Source: Faecalicatena sp.
Lineage (GTDB): Bacteria > Bacillota > Clostridia > Lachnospirales > Lachnospiraceae
Direction of reading: 5' to 3'
Length of the DNA: 5,117 bases
Assembly: GCA_009774255.1 (NCBI GenBank)
Contig: VSNK01000354.1
Coordinates: 1 to 5,117 of the forward strand
Each line of letters opens with the position of its first letter. The first letter of the stretch is position 1. Of the stretch, positions 1 through 5,108 are shown one piece after another. The notes under the pieces were generated by a model. The model worked only from the letters and a program-made list of their open reading frames with translations. It did no database searches and had not been told where the DNA came from. A program made the position numbers and the translations under genes.

Positions 1-1238
1 TTTCCCACGATTCCAAATAAGGAGGTCACCGAGGTGGCCGCATCCCCGATGTAGGCATCGCACAGCGCGATTGTATTTGCGATATCCGGTGTGTCATCGA
101 AGATTCCCAGATCGTATTTCATAAAATAATTTTTTAGCATATCATATGCCGGGCGGAATTGTGCACGCATGGAATCCAGTGAGGATTCAAACAGAGGGTG
201 CGGCCGCCACAGCAGGCAGGCATCATCCCGTCCCTGGAAACAGGAAAAAACATATTCCATTTTTTTCAAAAAGGACTTGGTATCTCCAAGCATTCCGTTT
301 AAACTGGTATTGTAGAAATATACCTTCTTGCCGTTCAGCTTTTCTTTCCACTCTTCCGGTGGCTCCGGTGGGTGTTTGCAGATCCGGATAATCCGGTCAA
401 ATTTCGGGGAGCCGAAGGAAAGAAATTTTTCATTCGGCAGTGCCGGGTCAAAGAACTTCCGATACTTTTCTGCCTGGATGACAATGTAATCCGCCTGATA
501 ATACGCGGAGCAGGATTCCTGCGCCTCGCTCATCCCTCCTGTTGTACTATAATAAGGTATATACACCAATGTATTTGTGAATTTTTTTAATTCACAGGAA
601 TAAAACCTGGGGTCAATGCTGGTAACGTAGTTGTACTGGTCATAGGGATTGTGGATATACACAATATCCGGCCAGCGCTTTTGGATGTCGTAGTTTTCAT
701 AGTGTGTTACCGGCACATAATCCGGCAGCTCTTCCCCTTCATAATGGTACTGGCTGAAGGTGCCGTCCGGGTTGCGGTCATAGTAGGGGATGGGAACCAC
801 ATAGGTATCGCAGTTTTCATCCGCAGACGCGGCCATCCAGACGCTTTCCAGAGAATCCCACATGGCTGCTTTATATGGAAGGAACACGATTTCTGTTCTG
901 TCCGGAACCTGATTGCCGATTAGCCTGCGGATCGCTTTTACCTGAGTGATTAGCTGGTTCATAATGCTGCGGCGTTTGTCAAGATTTTTCAGAGTCTGCG
1001 TCATCTGGTATAAGCTCTCACAGTACTCTTCCAACATATGAACGCTTTCCGTGCCTTCACCATAAAGCATTTCCAGTTCGCTGCCGATTGTGATGGCAGT
1101 CTCCTGGCAGTCTCTCAGGAGTTGCTGAATACCATCTTCATTTATTCTTTTTGCAGTCAGGCTTACTTTCAATGTTCTGTTTGCCTTATCGAGCAAGTTG
1201 ATCATTGTGAACACTTGCCTCCTAAATGAACGGCTCAT
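1..1238 (-). CDS. CDP-glycerol glycerophosphotransferase-family protein, 3' end cut by window edge
   Basis: I translated the minus strand from the ATG at 1238 to the window edge: 412 codons with no stop, so the C-terminus lies outside. Residues 1-110 are mostly helical and charged. From about residue 116 the protein follows the CDP-glycerol (poly)glycerophosphotransferase fold (GT-B-like), whose known members move glycerol phosphate or similar alditol phosphates from CDP donors onto teichoic acid or glycan acceptors. Visible landmarks are FLPYKAAMWDSLESVW (119-134), IHNPYDQYNYVTS (205-217), FGSPKFDR (275-282), the LWRPHP motif with His347, and YIGDAATSVTSLFG (396-409), which stands where teichoic enzymes have a TDYSS-like motif. 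The WHGTP-type motif seems replaced by VYIPYYSTTGG. The start at 1238 has GGAG 9 nt upstream; an in-frame ATG at 1205 has a perfect AGGAGG but 12 nt away. Its position downstream of flagellin and a glycosyltransferase suggests a role in flagellin glycan extension rather than wall teichoic acid. The family is fairly certain; the substrate is unknown. Confidence 0.85.
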   Translation of the reverse strand, partial: MSRSFRRQVFTMINLLDKANRTLKVSLTAKRINEDGIQQLLRDCQETAITIGSELEMLYGEGTESVHMLEEYCESLYQMTQTLKNLDKRRSIMNQLITQVKAIRRLIGNQVPDRTEIVFLPYKAAMWDSLESVWMAASADENCDTYVVPIPYYDRNPDGTFSQYHYEGEELPDYVPVTHYENYDIQKRWPDIVYIHNPYDQYNYVTSIDPRFYSCELKKFTNTLVYIPYYSTTGGMSEAQESCSAYYQADYIVIQAEKYRKFFDPALPNEKFLSFGSPKFDRIIRICKHPPEPPEEWKEKLNGKKVYFYNTSLNGMLGDTKSFLKKMEYVFSCFQGRDDACLLWRPHPLFESSLDSMRAQFRPAYDMLKNYFMKYDLGIFDDTPDIANTIALCDAYIGDAATSVTSLFGIVG

Positions 1239-1247
1239 GTTATTATT

Positions 1248-1254
1248 CTCCTTC
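1248..1254 (-). promoter_or_regulatory. Ribosome binding site for the phosphotransferase-family gene
   Basis: Read on the minus strand this is GAAGGAG, separated by 9 nt (AATAATAAC) from the ATG at 1238. It supports that start over the in-frame ATG at 1205. The downstream AGGAGG (1218-1223) lies inside the coding sequence, and its 12-nt distance to the second ATG is long, although a shorter second product cannot be excluded. Confidence 0.65.
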
Positions 1255-1358
1255 GTTACTGTCCATGGTTCACACTTGGTACAAACTTTACGCTGTACTT
1301 CCACAGTACGGCAAAATACTGAACAGAAATCATATATAATAAGATAAAAAAAATTATA

Positions 1359-1376
1359 ATATATAATATTATATAT
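1359..1376. repeat. 18-bp perfect A/T palindrome
   Basis: The sequence ATATATAATATTATATAT is its own reverse complement over 18 bases, centred on AATATT. On the minus strand it is followed within a few bases by a run of eight T (1346-1353). It overlaps the possible -10 box. It could be an operator-like or easily melted element, or simply low-complexity A/T sequence; there is no G/C in the stem, so it is a poor terminator. Confidence 0.6.
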
Positions 1377-1395
1377 AAACCTTTTGATCTACCAA
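1368..1395 (-). promoter_or_regulatory. Possible sigma-A promoter for the phosphotransferase-family gene
   Basis: On the minus strand TTGGTA (1395-1390), a 16-nt spacer and TATAAT (1373-1368) form a -35/-10 pair with 4/6 and 6/6 matches to consensus. Transcription would start near 1361 and leave an untranslated leader of about 120 nt before the ATG at 1238. The stretch is so A/T-rich that chance TATAAT matches are expected, so this is tentative. If real, this gene need not depend on read-through from flagellin. Confidence 0.35.
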
Positions 1396-1430
1396 CCTGA
1401 CATTAACCAGAACCATGTAATTCTCACTTT

Positions 1431-1462
1431 CAGGGATTCTGACAAAAACTGCAGAACCCCTG
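1431..1462 (-). repeat. Hairpin in the gap after the glycosyltransferase gene
   Basis: Positions 1431-1441 and 1452-1462 form an 11-bp inverted repeat with a 10-nt loop. The single irregular position is a G-U pair in minus-strand RNA (CAGGGGUUCUG with CAGAAUCCCUG) but an A-C mismatch in plus-strand RNA, so the fold favours minus-strand transcripts. It begins about 40 nt after the glycosyltransferase stop. No U-run follows, so it is not a standard intrinsic terminator; it could stabilise a 3' end or mark a processing site. Confidence 0.5.
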
Positions 1463-1501
1463 TTTGCCATTTCAAAAGGTCAAAATATTTTCCGGATTTT
1501 T

Positions 1502-3541
1502 TTATTCCGCCGTCTCCTGCAGAACCTTCTGCCTCATCCGCAACAATTCCAAATCTTCCGGAAGAAGCGGAGACAGTTGCATGATCACAGGTAATGCCTC
1601 TACATATTGCCTGTTGTCAATCATTACCCGCAAGGCCTCTTTCATCTGCCGTGCAAGCATTTGGAATTCCGCACCTGTGTTTTGAACCGGAGTTGCGGTC
1701 TTTACTAACATCTGGCGAATGACCTCCCGGATGACTCCTGTCATCGACGGGTAGAACCGGAGTGCGCTCCGGAATAAACGTACGGCTTCCGGGAATTCCC
1801 CATGTCCCATCTTCTCCAGTGCTTCCCACACAAACAGAGCGAAGCGTCCGTCTTTTGGAAGCAGAATACGTTTTTCTTTGCTGAATATCTCATCCCGGTA
1901 CTGAAGTCGGTAATATTTCAAAACAGCGATGCTGTATTCCCTCAGAGTCTGAACCATGGCCTCCCCCGTGAGGAAGCCCTGAATTAATTCTTTTTCATAT
2001 AAAAGCTTTTTCGGCCAGAGGCCGTAGATCGGAGCATCCTGAACCAGTTTTTCCACTGCTTCTCGTAATTTCTCCGATTCCTCCTCGGGAATCAGTTCCT
2101 GCAGTTTTTCCGCACACGGCTTCCATACGTCCAGATCCATAGAACTTACAATCTCAGCAAGCTCTATCTGCATCAGGACTGCCTCTTTCACTGCCTGATG
2201 CTTCAGGTAAGTGGATTCGGTATTCTCCACACATTGTGCCAGTAATTGCAGACGTTCTTCCGCTCCTTCCCCATCATCTGCTCCCGAGTCTTCACTCTTC
2301 CCTGCAACTGCCATCTGCAGCTGCCGATAAGGGGAGTATTCCGGGATATGCTCCAGAAGCTCTCCGAATAAGTCTGCATAATCTTTTTTCCACTCATCCA
2401 GAATCGGATAATACCGCTGCATCCACGTCTCGTCGTCCCATGGGAGCAGTTTAAAGAAACGGATTGCCTGCTTCATGTCTCCCAACTTCAACGCGGACTG
2501 TGTACAGTTAATCCGGATCTGGTACAGCTTGGAGGGAAGCTTAATGGATTCCTCTGTCAGGTCGGCATAAGTCTGCTTTATCCATAACTCCGGGTGTTCC
2601 TCCATATATGCCAGTGTGTCTTCAAATTCCGACCCATAACGCAAGGTTTCCTCTGAAGCACCACGGTCGGTATAGATGGAAAGCAGTGTTTCATAAATAC
2701 TCAGCCGAACCAGTTCTCTGGAATGTTCATTTTTTAAAATATGGAGTGCTTCCTCTTCCGCCTTTTCATATTTGTTTTGTACGCACAGAATATATAGCAG
2801 GTTTGTATTCAGCCATCCCCGGTAAAAATCATCTTCCTCTCCTTTGCAGAGCGCGCGCCCTTTCCGGCAGTATTCCTCCGCTTTTTCTCGATCTTTTACA
2901 ATGATATATTCCTGCGTGATCTGAACATAATTCTTTACATAGGACGGACGTTCTTCAATATTTTGGAGCAGGAGCGGAATATTCCGAAGGGGCTTCACAG
3001 GTTCTTCTTTTCCTGCGTCGTTAATGTATCCGTAATGGTTTACATAGGTTTCAAAATATTTGCTTGGTGTCATGCGGGGAACCAGTTCCTCATGAACTAC
3101 GTTCTGGAACGCTGTCTCCGGAAAAAGGCGTACCATACGGAATGCATAGTAATCAGTATATTGAATGCCATCCCACTGGAGATAGTTTTTCTGCTTGTAG
3201 AAAGCGGAACCATAGCTACGGTATTCCCCGGATAAAAAGAAATCCCGGATCTCCGTCACATCCTCAAACCATTCGTCATCATCAATATACATGAACCATT
3301 CCCCTTTGGCCGCCCACAGCCCCACATTTCTGGCTGCGGAGAAGTTGTTGCACCATGTAAAGGGAAGGATCTTGTCTGTGTAGCGGCTGGCGATTTCCCT
3401 CACCCGTTCATCAGTCCCGGTAAATACCACGATCAGTTCACTGGGCACCTGCATCAGCAGGGGGCGGAGCGAATCCAGGCATCGTTCCAGGGATGCCGCA
3501 CGGTTTGACGCGAGCAGGGAAATGCTGAGCTGTATTTTCAT
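1502..3541 (-). CDS. Family 2 glycosyltransferase with long TPR-like helical C-terminus (probable flagellin glycosyltransferase)
   Basis: The product is 679 residues from the ATG at 3541, which has AAGGAGG 9 nt upstream; reading from an earlier in-frame ATG at 3598 would add 19 residues without a ribosome site. Residues 1-175 form a GT-A family 2 domain: SISLLASNRAASLERCLDSL at the nucleotide-sugar binding start, FTWCNNFSAARN (61-72), the metal-binding DDD (87-89) within GEWFMYIDDDEWFED, NVVHEEL (147-153) with a probable active-site region, and YGYIND (170-175). This set and order resembles SunS-type glycosyltransferases that carry TPR repeats. Residues from about 200 to the end are helical and charged, with TPR-like pairs around 215-300, and probably bind the acceptor or a partner. 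No signal peptide or membrane segment is visible, so it should act in the cytoplasm. Sitting directly downstream of flagellin, it probably adds the first sugar to Ser/Thr of flagellin; donor and sites are unknown. Confidence 0.9.
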   Translation of the reverse strand: MKIQLSISLLASNRAASLERCLDSLRPLLMQVPSELIVVFTGTDERVREIASRYTDKILPFTWCNNFSAARNVGLWAAKGEWFMYIDDDEWFEDVTEIRDFFLSGEYRSYGSAFYKQKNYLQWDGIQYTDYYAFRMVRLFPETAFQNVVHEELVPRMTPSKYFETYVNHYGYINDAGKEEPVKPLRNIPLLLQNIEERPSYVKNYVQITQEYIIVKDREKAEEYCRKGRALCKGEEDDFYRGWLNTNLLYILCVQNKYEKAEEEALHILKNEHSRELVRLSIYETLLSIYTDRGASEETLRYGSEFEDTLAYMEEHPELWIKQTYADLTEESIKLPSKLYQIRINCTQSALKLGDMKQAIRFFKLLPWDDETWMQRYYPILDEWKKDYADLFGELLEHIPEYSPYRQLQMAVAGKSEDSGADDGEGAEERLQLLAQCVENTESTYLKHQAVKEAVLMQIELAEIVSSMDLDVWKPCAEKLQELIPEEESEKLREAVEKLVQDAPIYGLWPKKLLYEKELIQGFLTGEAMVQTLREYSIAVLKYYRLQYRDEIFSKEKRILLPKDGRFALFVWEALEKMGHGEFPEAVRLFRSALRFYPSMTGVIREVIRQMLVKTATPVQNTGAEFQMLARQMKEALRVMIDNRQYVEALPVIMQLSPLLPEDLELLRMRQKVLQETAE

Positions 3542-3550
3542 ACTGTCTTG

Positions 3551-3557
3551 CCTCCTT
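3551..3557 (-). promoter_or_regulatory. Ribosome binding site that fixes the glycosyltransferase start
   Basis: Minus-strand AAGGAGG lies 9 nt before the ATG at 3541, and the protein from that ATG (MKIQLSISLLAS) begins exactly as family 2 glycosyltransferases usually do. The upstream in-frame ATG at 3598 has no comparable site. Confidence 0.85.
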
Positions 3558-3574
3558 ATATCTGGTGTAACATC

Positions 3575-3609
3575 CCCAAAGAGCTTTCCCTGATCCAAAC
3601 TCCTTTGGG
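3575..3609 (-). repeat. Inverted repeat in the glycosyltransferase leader
   Basis: CCCAAAG (3575-3581) and CTTTGGG (3603-3609) are perfect 7-bp complements around a 21-nt loop. In minus-strand RNA the structure ends 17 nt before the AAGGAGG of the glycosyltransferase. The long loop makes the fold only moderately stable; a chance repeat is possible. Confidence 0.35.
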
Positions 3610-3640
3610 CTAAGCGAACACTTCATTCTATAAGGTTTAA

Positions 3641-3730
3641 AATTTCAGAAAATAGACGTTTTCTTTTGCACACAGACACTGCGTATGCAAAAGAAAGCGC
3701 CCATCCAGTGGACCGGCGCTTTCTGAAATT
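3641..3730 (-). repeat. Overlapping inverted repeats around the flagellin terminator
   Basis: Two more perfect inverted repeats surround the terminator. AATTTCAGAA (3641-3650) pairs with TTCTGAAATT (3721-3730), and TTTCTTTTGCA (3660-3670) pairs with TGCAAAAGAAA (3686-3696), the latter with an extra CAG/CTG pair inside. Both share bases with the terminator stem (3692-3701 and 3715-3724), so the outer two can form together but not with the terminator. This is the geometry of a terminator/antiterminator choice. No ligand or protein that would set the choice can be read from the sequence. Confidence 0.6.
3689..3724 (-). terminator. Intrinsic terminator after flagellin
   Basis: Minus-strand RNA folds AGAAAGCGCC (3724-3715) with GGCGCUUUCU (3701-3692), a perfect 10-bp stem, and the loop can pair further (UCCA with UGGA). 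It is followed by UUU, giving the U-rich tail CUUUCUUUUG. It starts 20 nt past the flagellin stop. The U-run is short, so termination may be partial, which fits abundant flagellin with lower read-through into the two modification genes. Confidence 0.7.
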
Positions 3731-3743
3731 GTACCTGCAATCA

Positions 3744-4586
3744 TTACTGTAACAACTGAAGAACTCCCTGCGGTACCTGATTCGCCTGCGCAAGCATTGC
3801 CTGAGAAGCCTGAACCAGAATATTGTTCTTTGTGTAAGTCATCATTTCCTGTGCCATATCTACGTCACGGATACGAGACTCAGCTGCAGACAGGTTCTCA
3901 TGCTGAACACCCAGGTTGTTGATGGTGTGCTCCAGACGGTTCTGCAAAGCACCGAATGTGGAACGCATAGATGAAACCTGATCAATAGCAACATTAATTG
4001 CACTAATTGCTGATCTTGCCAATGTACTCGTAGTGATACTCATCTTTGTCTTGAGCTTACCAGTACCAGCCGTTGAACCAATTCCAAGTGCCTTAACACT
4101 TAACGCAGTTAAGCTAACCTTAAGCTGATTATAGGTATCTCCTGACTCACCAACATGAAGAGTGATAGAACCAGCGGTAAACAGAGAAATTCCATTGAAC
4201 TTCGTAGCTGTTCCGATTCTGTTGATCTCATCACGCAGCTGATTAATTTCCTTCTGCATCTCAGTACGGTTTGTGGAAGAATAGGTTCCGTTTGCGGACT
4301 GTGTAGCCAGCTCAACCATACGATTCAGCATGGAGTGAACTTCTGTCAAAGCACCTTCTGCTGTCTGTACAAGAGAAACACCGTCTTCTGCGTTCTTCTT
4401 AGCCATGCTAAGACCTGTGATCTGAGCACGCATCTTTTCAGAAATAGCCAATCCAGCAGCGTCATCGCCTGCACGGTTGATCTTGTAACCAGATGACAGT
4501 TTTTCCAGGTTCTTTCCTACTGCAGAGTTGTTGTTGTATAAATTTCTGTGAGCATTTAATGCTGTAATGTTATGTTGAATTCTCAT
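3744..4586 (-). CDS. fliC: Flagellin, short form
   Basis: This is the filament protein, 280 residues, exported through the flagellar type III system and polymerised outside the cell. The N-terminal D0/D1 region (about 1-140) shows MRIQHNITALNAHRN, LEKLSSGYKINRAGDDAAGL (28-47), and NRMVELATQSANG (88-100). The C-terminal D1/D0 region (about 190-280) shows RSTFGALQNRLEHTINNL (208-225), SRIRDVDMAQEM (237-248), and the end LAQANQVPQGVLQLLQ. Only about 50 residues (140-190), rich in Ser and Thr, join the two, so D2/D3 are essentially absent; Salmonella FliC has about 495 residues. Residues equivalent to the Salmonella TLR5 contacts Arg90, Leu94 and Glu114 are present as Arg89, Leu93 and Glu113. The start at 4586 has AAGGAGG 7 nt upstream. 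Translation may be controlled by CsrA through the leader, and a terminator follows the stop. The Ser/Thr-rich middle is the likely target of the neighbouring glycosyltransferase. Identity is certain. Confidence 0.98.
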   Translation of the reverse strand: MRIQHNITALNAHRNLYNNNSAVGKNLEKLSSGYKINRAGDDAAGLAISEKMRAQITGLSMAKKNAEDGVSLVQTAEGALTEVHSMLNRMVELATQSANGTYSSTNRTEMQKEINQLRDEINRIGTATKFNGISLFTAGSITLHVGESGDTYNQLKVSLTALSVKALGIGSTAGTGKLKTKMSITTSTLARSAISAINVAIDQVSSMRSTFGALQNRLEHTINNLGVQHENLSAAESRIRDVDMAQEMMTYTKNNILVQASQAMLAQANQVPQGVLQLLQ

Positions 4587-4592
4587 GGTTTT

Positions 4593-4628
4593 TCCTCCTT
4601 GAATTTGTTTGCGGGAATTCCTTTTCCC
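4593..4628 (-). promoter_or_regulatory. Flagellin ribosome site with candidate double CsrA binding site
   Basis: In minus-strand RNA, GGGAA (4628-4624) pairs with UUCCC (4617-4613), leaving the hexaloop AAGGAA with GGA exposed. About 20 nt later the Shine-Dalgarno AAGGAGGA (4600-4593) offers a second GGA cluster, 7 nt before the ATG. CsrA dimers typically bridge a loop GGA and a GGA in the ribosome site, as described for Bacillus subtilis hag, where FliW opposes CsrA. Neither csrA nor fliW is in the window, so this rests on the motif alone. Confidence 0.55.
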
Positions 4629-4631
4629 TGC

Positions 4632-4660
4632 ATAATTATTAGTTTTTTTGTATAATTATT
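4632..4660. repeat. Two ATAATTATT direct repeats 20 bp apart
   Basis: ATAATTATT occurs at 4632-4640 and again at 4652-4660, exactly 20 bp start to start (two helical turns). Each contains the palindrome ATAATTAT. They cover the -10 edge, the predicted start of transcription and the first part of the flagellin leader. The spacing suits a dimeric repressor bound on one face, but short A/T repeats also arise by chance. Confidence 0.5.
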
Positions 4661-4687
4661 CTGTTCAAAGAAGCTTCTATCAGTCAA
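4658..4687 (-). promoter_or_regulatory. Possible sigma-A-like promoter for flagellin
   Basis: Minus-strand TTGACT (4687-4682), an 18-nt spacer and CAGAAT (4663-4658) match sigma-A consensus at 5/6 and 4/6. Transcription would start near 4651, giving a leader of about 65 nt that includes the candidate CsrA hairpin. The spacer holds the 10-bp palindrome AGAAGCTTCT (4669-4678). Flagellins are often driven by sigma-28, but I found no good TAAA-N15-GCCGATAT match; CTGATAG at 4682-4676 resembles its -10 without a -35. Confidence 0.4.
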
Positions 4688-4700
4688 ACAAATGTCCCTG

Positions 4701-4727
4701 TCCAGACGTGCCGGCGAACTGTCTGGA
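4701..4727. repeat. Inverted repeat upstream of the flagellin promoter
   Basis: TCCAGAC (4701-4707) and GTCTGGA (4721-4727) are perfect complements around a 13-nt G/C-rich spacer containing the palindrome GCCGGC. A competing pair, CTGTCC (4698-4703) with GGACAG (4743-4748), and a small hairpin GCAGCA/TGCTGC (4748-4753, 4763-4768) share bases with it. It lies just upstream of the -35, so it could be a protein site or the remains of a terminator; no T-run follows on either strand. Confidence 0.45.
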
Positions 4728-4768
4728 AAAGTACACTTTATTGGACAGCAGCACTACCTCTTTGCTGC

Positions 4769-4948
4769 CACAGCCTCATAAGTGGGTGTAGATAATTGGA
4801 AGGAAGGGTTTGAACAGTATGAAATGTAAAAACAGTAAAGGTACTTTTTAAAGTCTATGTGCAGGACAAGAATATAAAGCAGGCATCCTACGAAATGAAA
4901 AAGTCCTTGCTATTGCTTTTTTCATGGCCAGGATGGGCGTTATATGAG
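4769..4948. other. Intergenic stretch with no supported feature
   Basis: I see no credible gene here on either strand. Only very short open frames occur (10 to 29 codons), with weak or no ribosome sites and no recognisable protein motif. It separates the leftward flagellin control region from the rightward promoter cluster that starts at 4949. Confidence 0.6.
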
Positions 4949-4977
4949 TTGTCAGAAATAAAAAGATATGGTAGAAT
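4949..4977 (+). promoter_or_regulatory. Rightward sigma-A promoter, first of a cluster
   Basis: TTGTCA (4949-4954), a 17-nt spacer and TAGAAT (4972-4977) each match the consensus at 5/6 with ideal spacing, and TG at 4969-4970 adds an extended -10. Transcription should start near 4984 and run rightwards, away from flagellin. This is the best-formed promoter in the window. Confidence 0.65.
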
Positions 4978-4993
4978 CGATTAAGGAGTGATC

Positions 4994-5020
4994 GTGTTAC
5001 AAGGTGGAAAGCCTCCCTGA
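4994..5020 (+). other. Possible 8-codon leader ORF
   Basis: A GTG at 4994 is preceded by AAGGAG (4983-4988) with 5-nt spacing and reads VLQGGKPP (translated MLQGGKPP) before a TGA at 5018. Its last two codons form the left arm of the inverted repeat at 5012-5038, so a ribosome on it would open that repeat. The layout resembles a leader peptide, but an ORF this short with a ribosome site can occur by chance. Confidence 0.25.
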
Positions 5021-5038
5021 CTTGAAAAAGAAGGGAGG
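5012..5038 (+). repeat. Inverted repeat that masks a Shine-Dalgarno-like sequence
   Basis: CCTCCCT (5012-5018) and AGGGAGG (5032-5038) are perfect 7-bp complements around a 13-nt A-rich loop. In rightward RNA from the promoter at 4949 the right arm is a strong ribosome-site sequence, hidden when folded. The ATG 6 nt after it (5045) meets a stop after one codon, so no gene in the window uses it directly. In DNA it lies just upstream of the next promoter and may instead be an operator. Confidence 0.5.
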
Positions 5039-5045
5039 TGTGATA

Positions 5046-5054
5046 TGCTATAAT
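5046..5054 (+). promoter_or_regulatory. Rightward extended -10 promoter
   Basis: TGCTATAAT is a perfect TG-N-TATAAT extended -10. A TTGAAA (5022-5027) lies upstream but 21 nt away, too far for a normal -35, so activity would rest on the extended -10 or an activator. Transcription would start near 5061. Confidence 0.5.
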
Positions 5055-5058
5055 ATAG

Positions 5059-5088
5059 TTGTAACGGGAGTGGCTAATGAGATATAAT
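5059..5088 (+). promoter_or_regulatory. Possible third rightward promoter
   Basis: TTGTAA (5059-5064), an 18-nt spacer and a perfect TATAAT (5083-5088) give a 4/6 and 6/6 match. It would start transcripts near 5095, only about 20 nt before the window edge. It is weaker evidence than the first promoter because the surroundings are A/T-rich. Confidence 0.3.
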
Positions 5089-5102
5089 CAATAATACAAG
5101 AA

Positions 5103-5108
5103 AAGAGG
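5103..5108 (+). promoter_or_regulatory. Probable ribosome site of a gene starting at or beyond the right edge
   Basis: AAGAGG is followed by 8 nt (TACTCATT) and then the final base A at 5117. If the next two bases were TG, an ATG would sit at ideal spacing. With the rightward promoters upstream, this suggests a divergent gene begins here. The start codon itself is not visible. Confidence 0.4.

Noticed and set aside
146..923. Plus-strand open frames of 72-90 codons opposite the phosphotransferase-family gene
   Set aside because: They lie fully antisense to a well-supported coding sequence, have no recognisable domains or good ribosome sites, and are rich in residues expected from reverse-strand reading.
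1243..1266. 7-codon upstream ORF (MDSNEGE) ending just before the phosphotransferase start
   Set aside because: It has no Shine-Dalgarno of its own; its overlap with the gene's ribosome site is probably incidental.
3542..3598. In-frame upstream ATG at 3598 that would lengthen the glycosyltransferase by 19 residues
   Set aside because: It has no ribosome site, the extra residues do not resemble the family N-terminus, and the ATG at 3541 has AAGGAGG at 9 nt.
4155..4496. Plus-strand open frame of 113 codons opposite flagellin
   Set aside because: It is a shadow of the highly conserved flagellin N-terminal coding sequence, with a cysteine- and serine-rich translation and no family resemblance.
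4676..4740. Sigma-28 promoter for flagellin using TAAA at 4740-4737 or CTGATAG at 4682-4676
   Set aside because: The TAAA has no matching -10 at 15-16 nt, and CTGATAG has no TAAA at the right distance upstream.
4819..4851. 10-codon plus-strand ORF (MKCKNSKGTF)
   Set aside because: Too short and composed of common A-rich codons; the GGAAGG upstream is too far from the ATG for a normal ribosome site.
4895..4984. 29-codon plus-strand ORF starting MKKSLLLLF with a hydrophobic stretch
   Set aside because: No ribosome site precedes the ATG, and the ORF contains the rightward promoter at 4949-4977, so a transcript from that promoter would not include it.
5045..5053. ATG-CTA-TAA immediately after the strong AGGGAGG at 5032-5038
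   Set aside because: It encodes only two residues and coincides with the extended -10 box, so DNA-level function explains it better.
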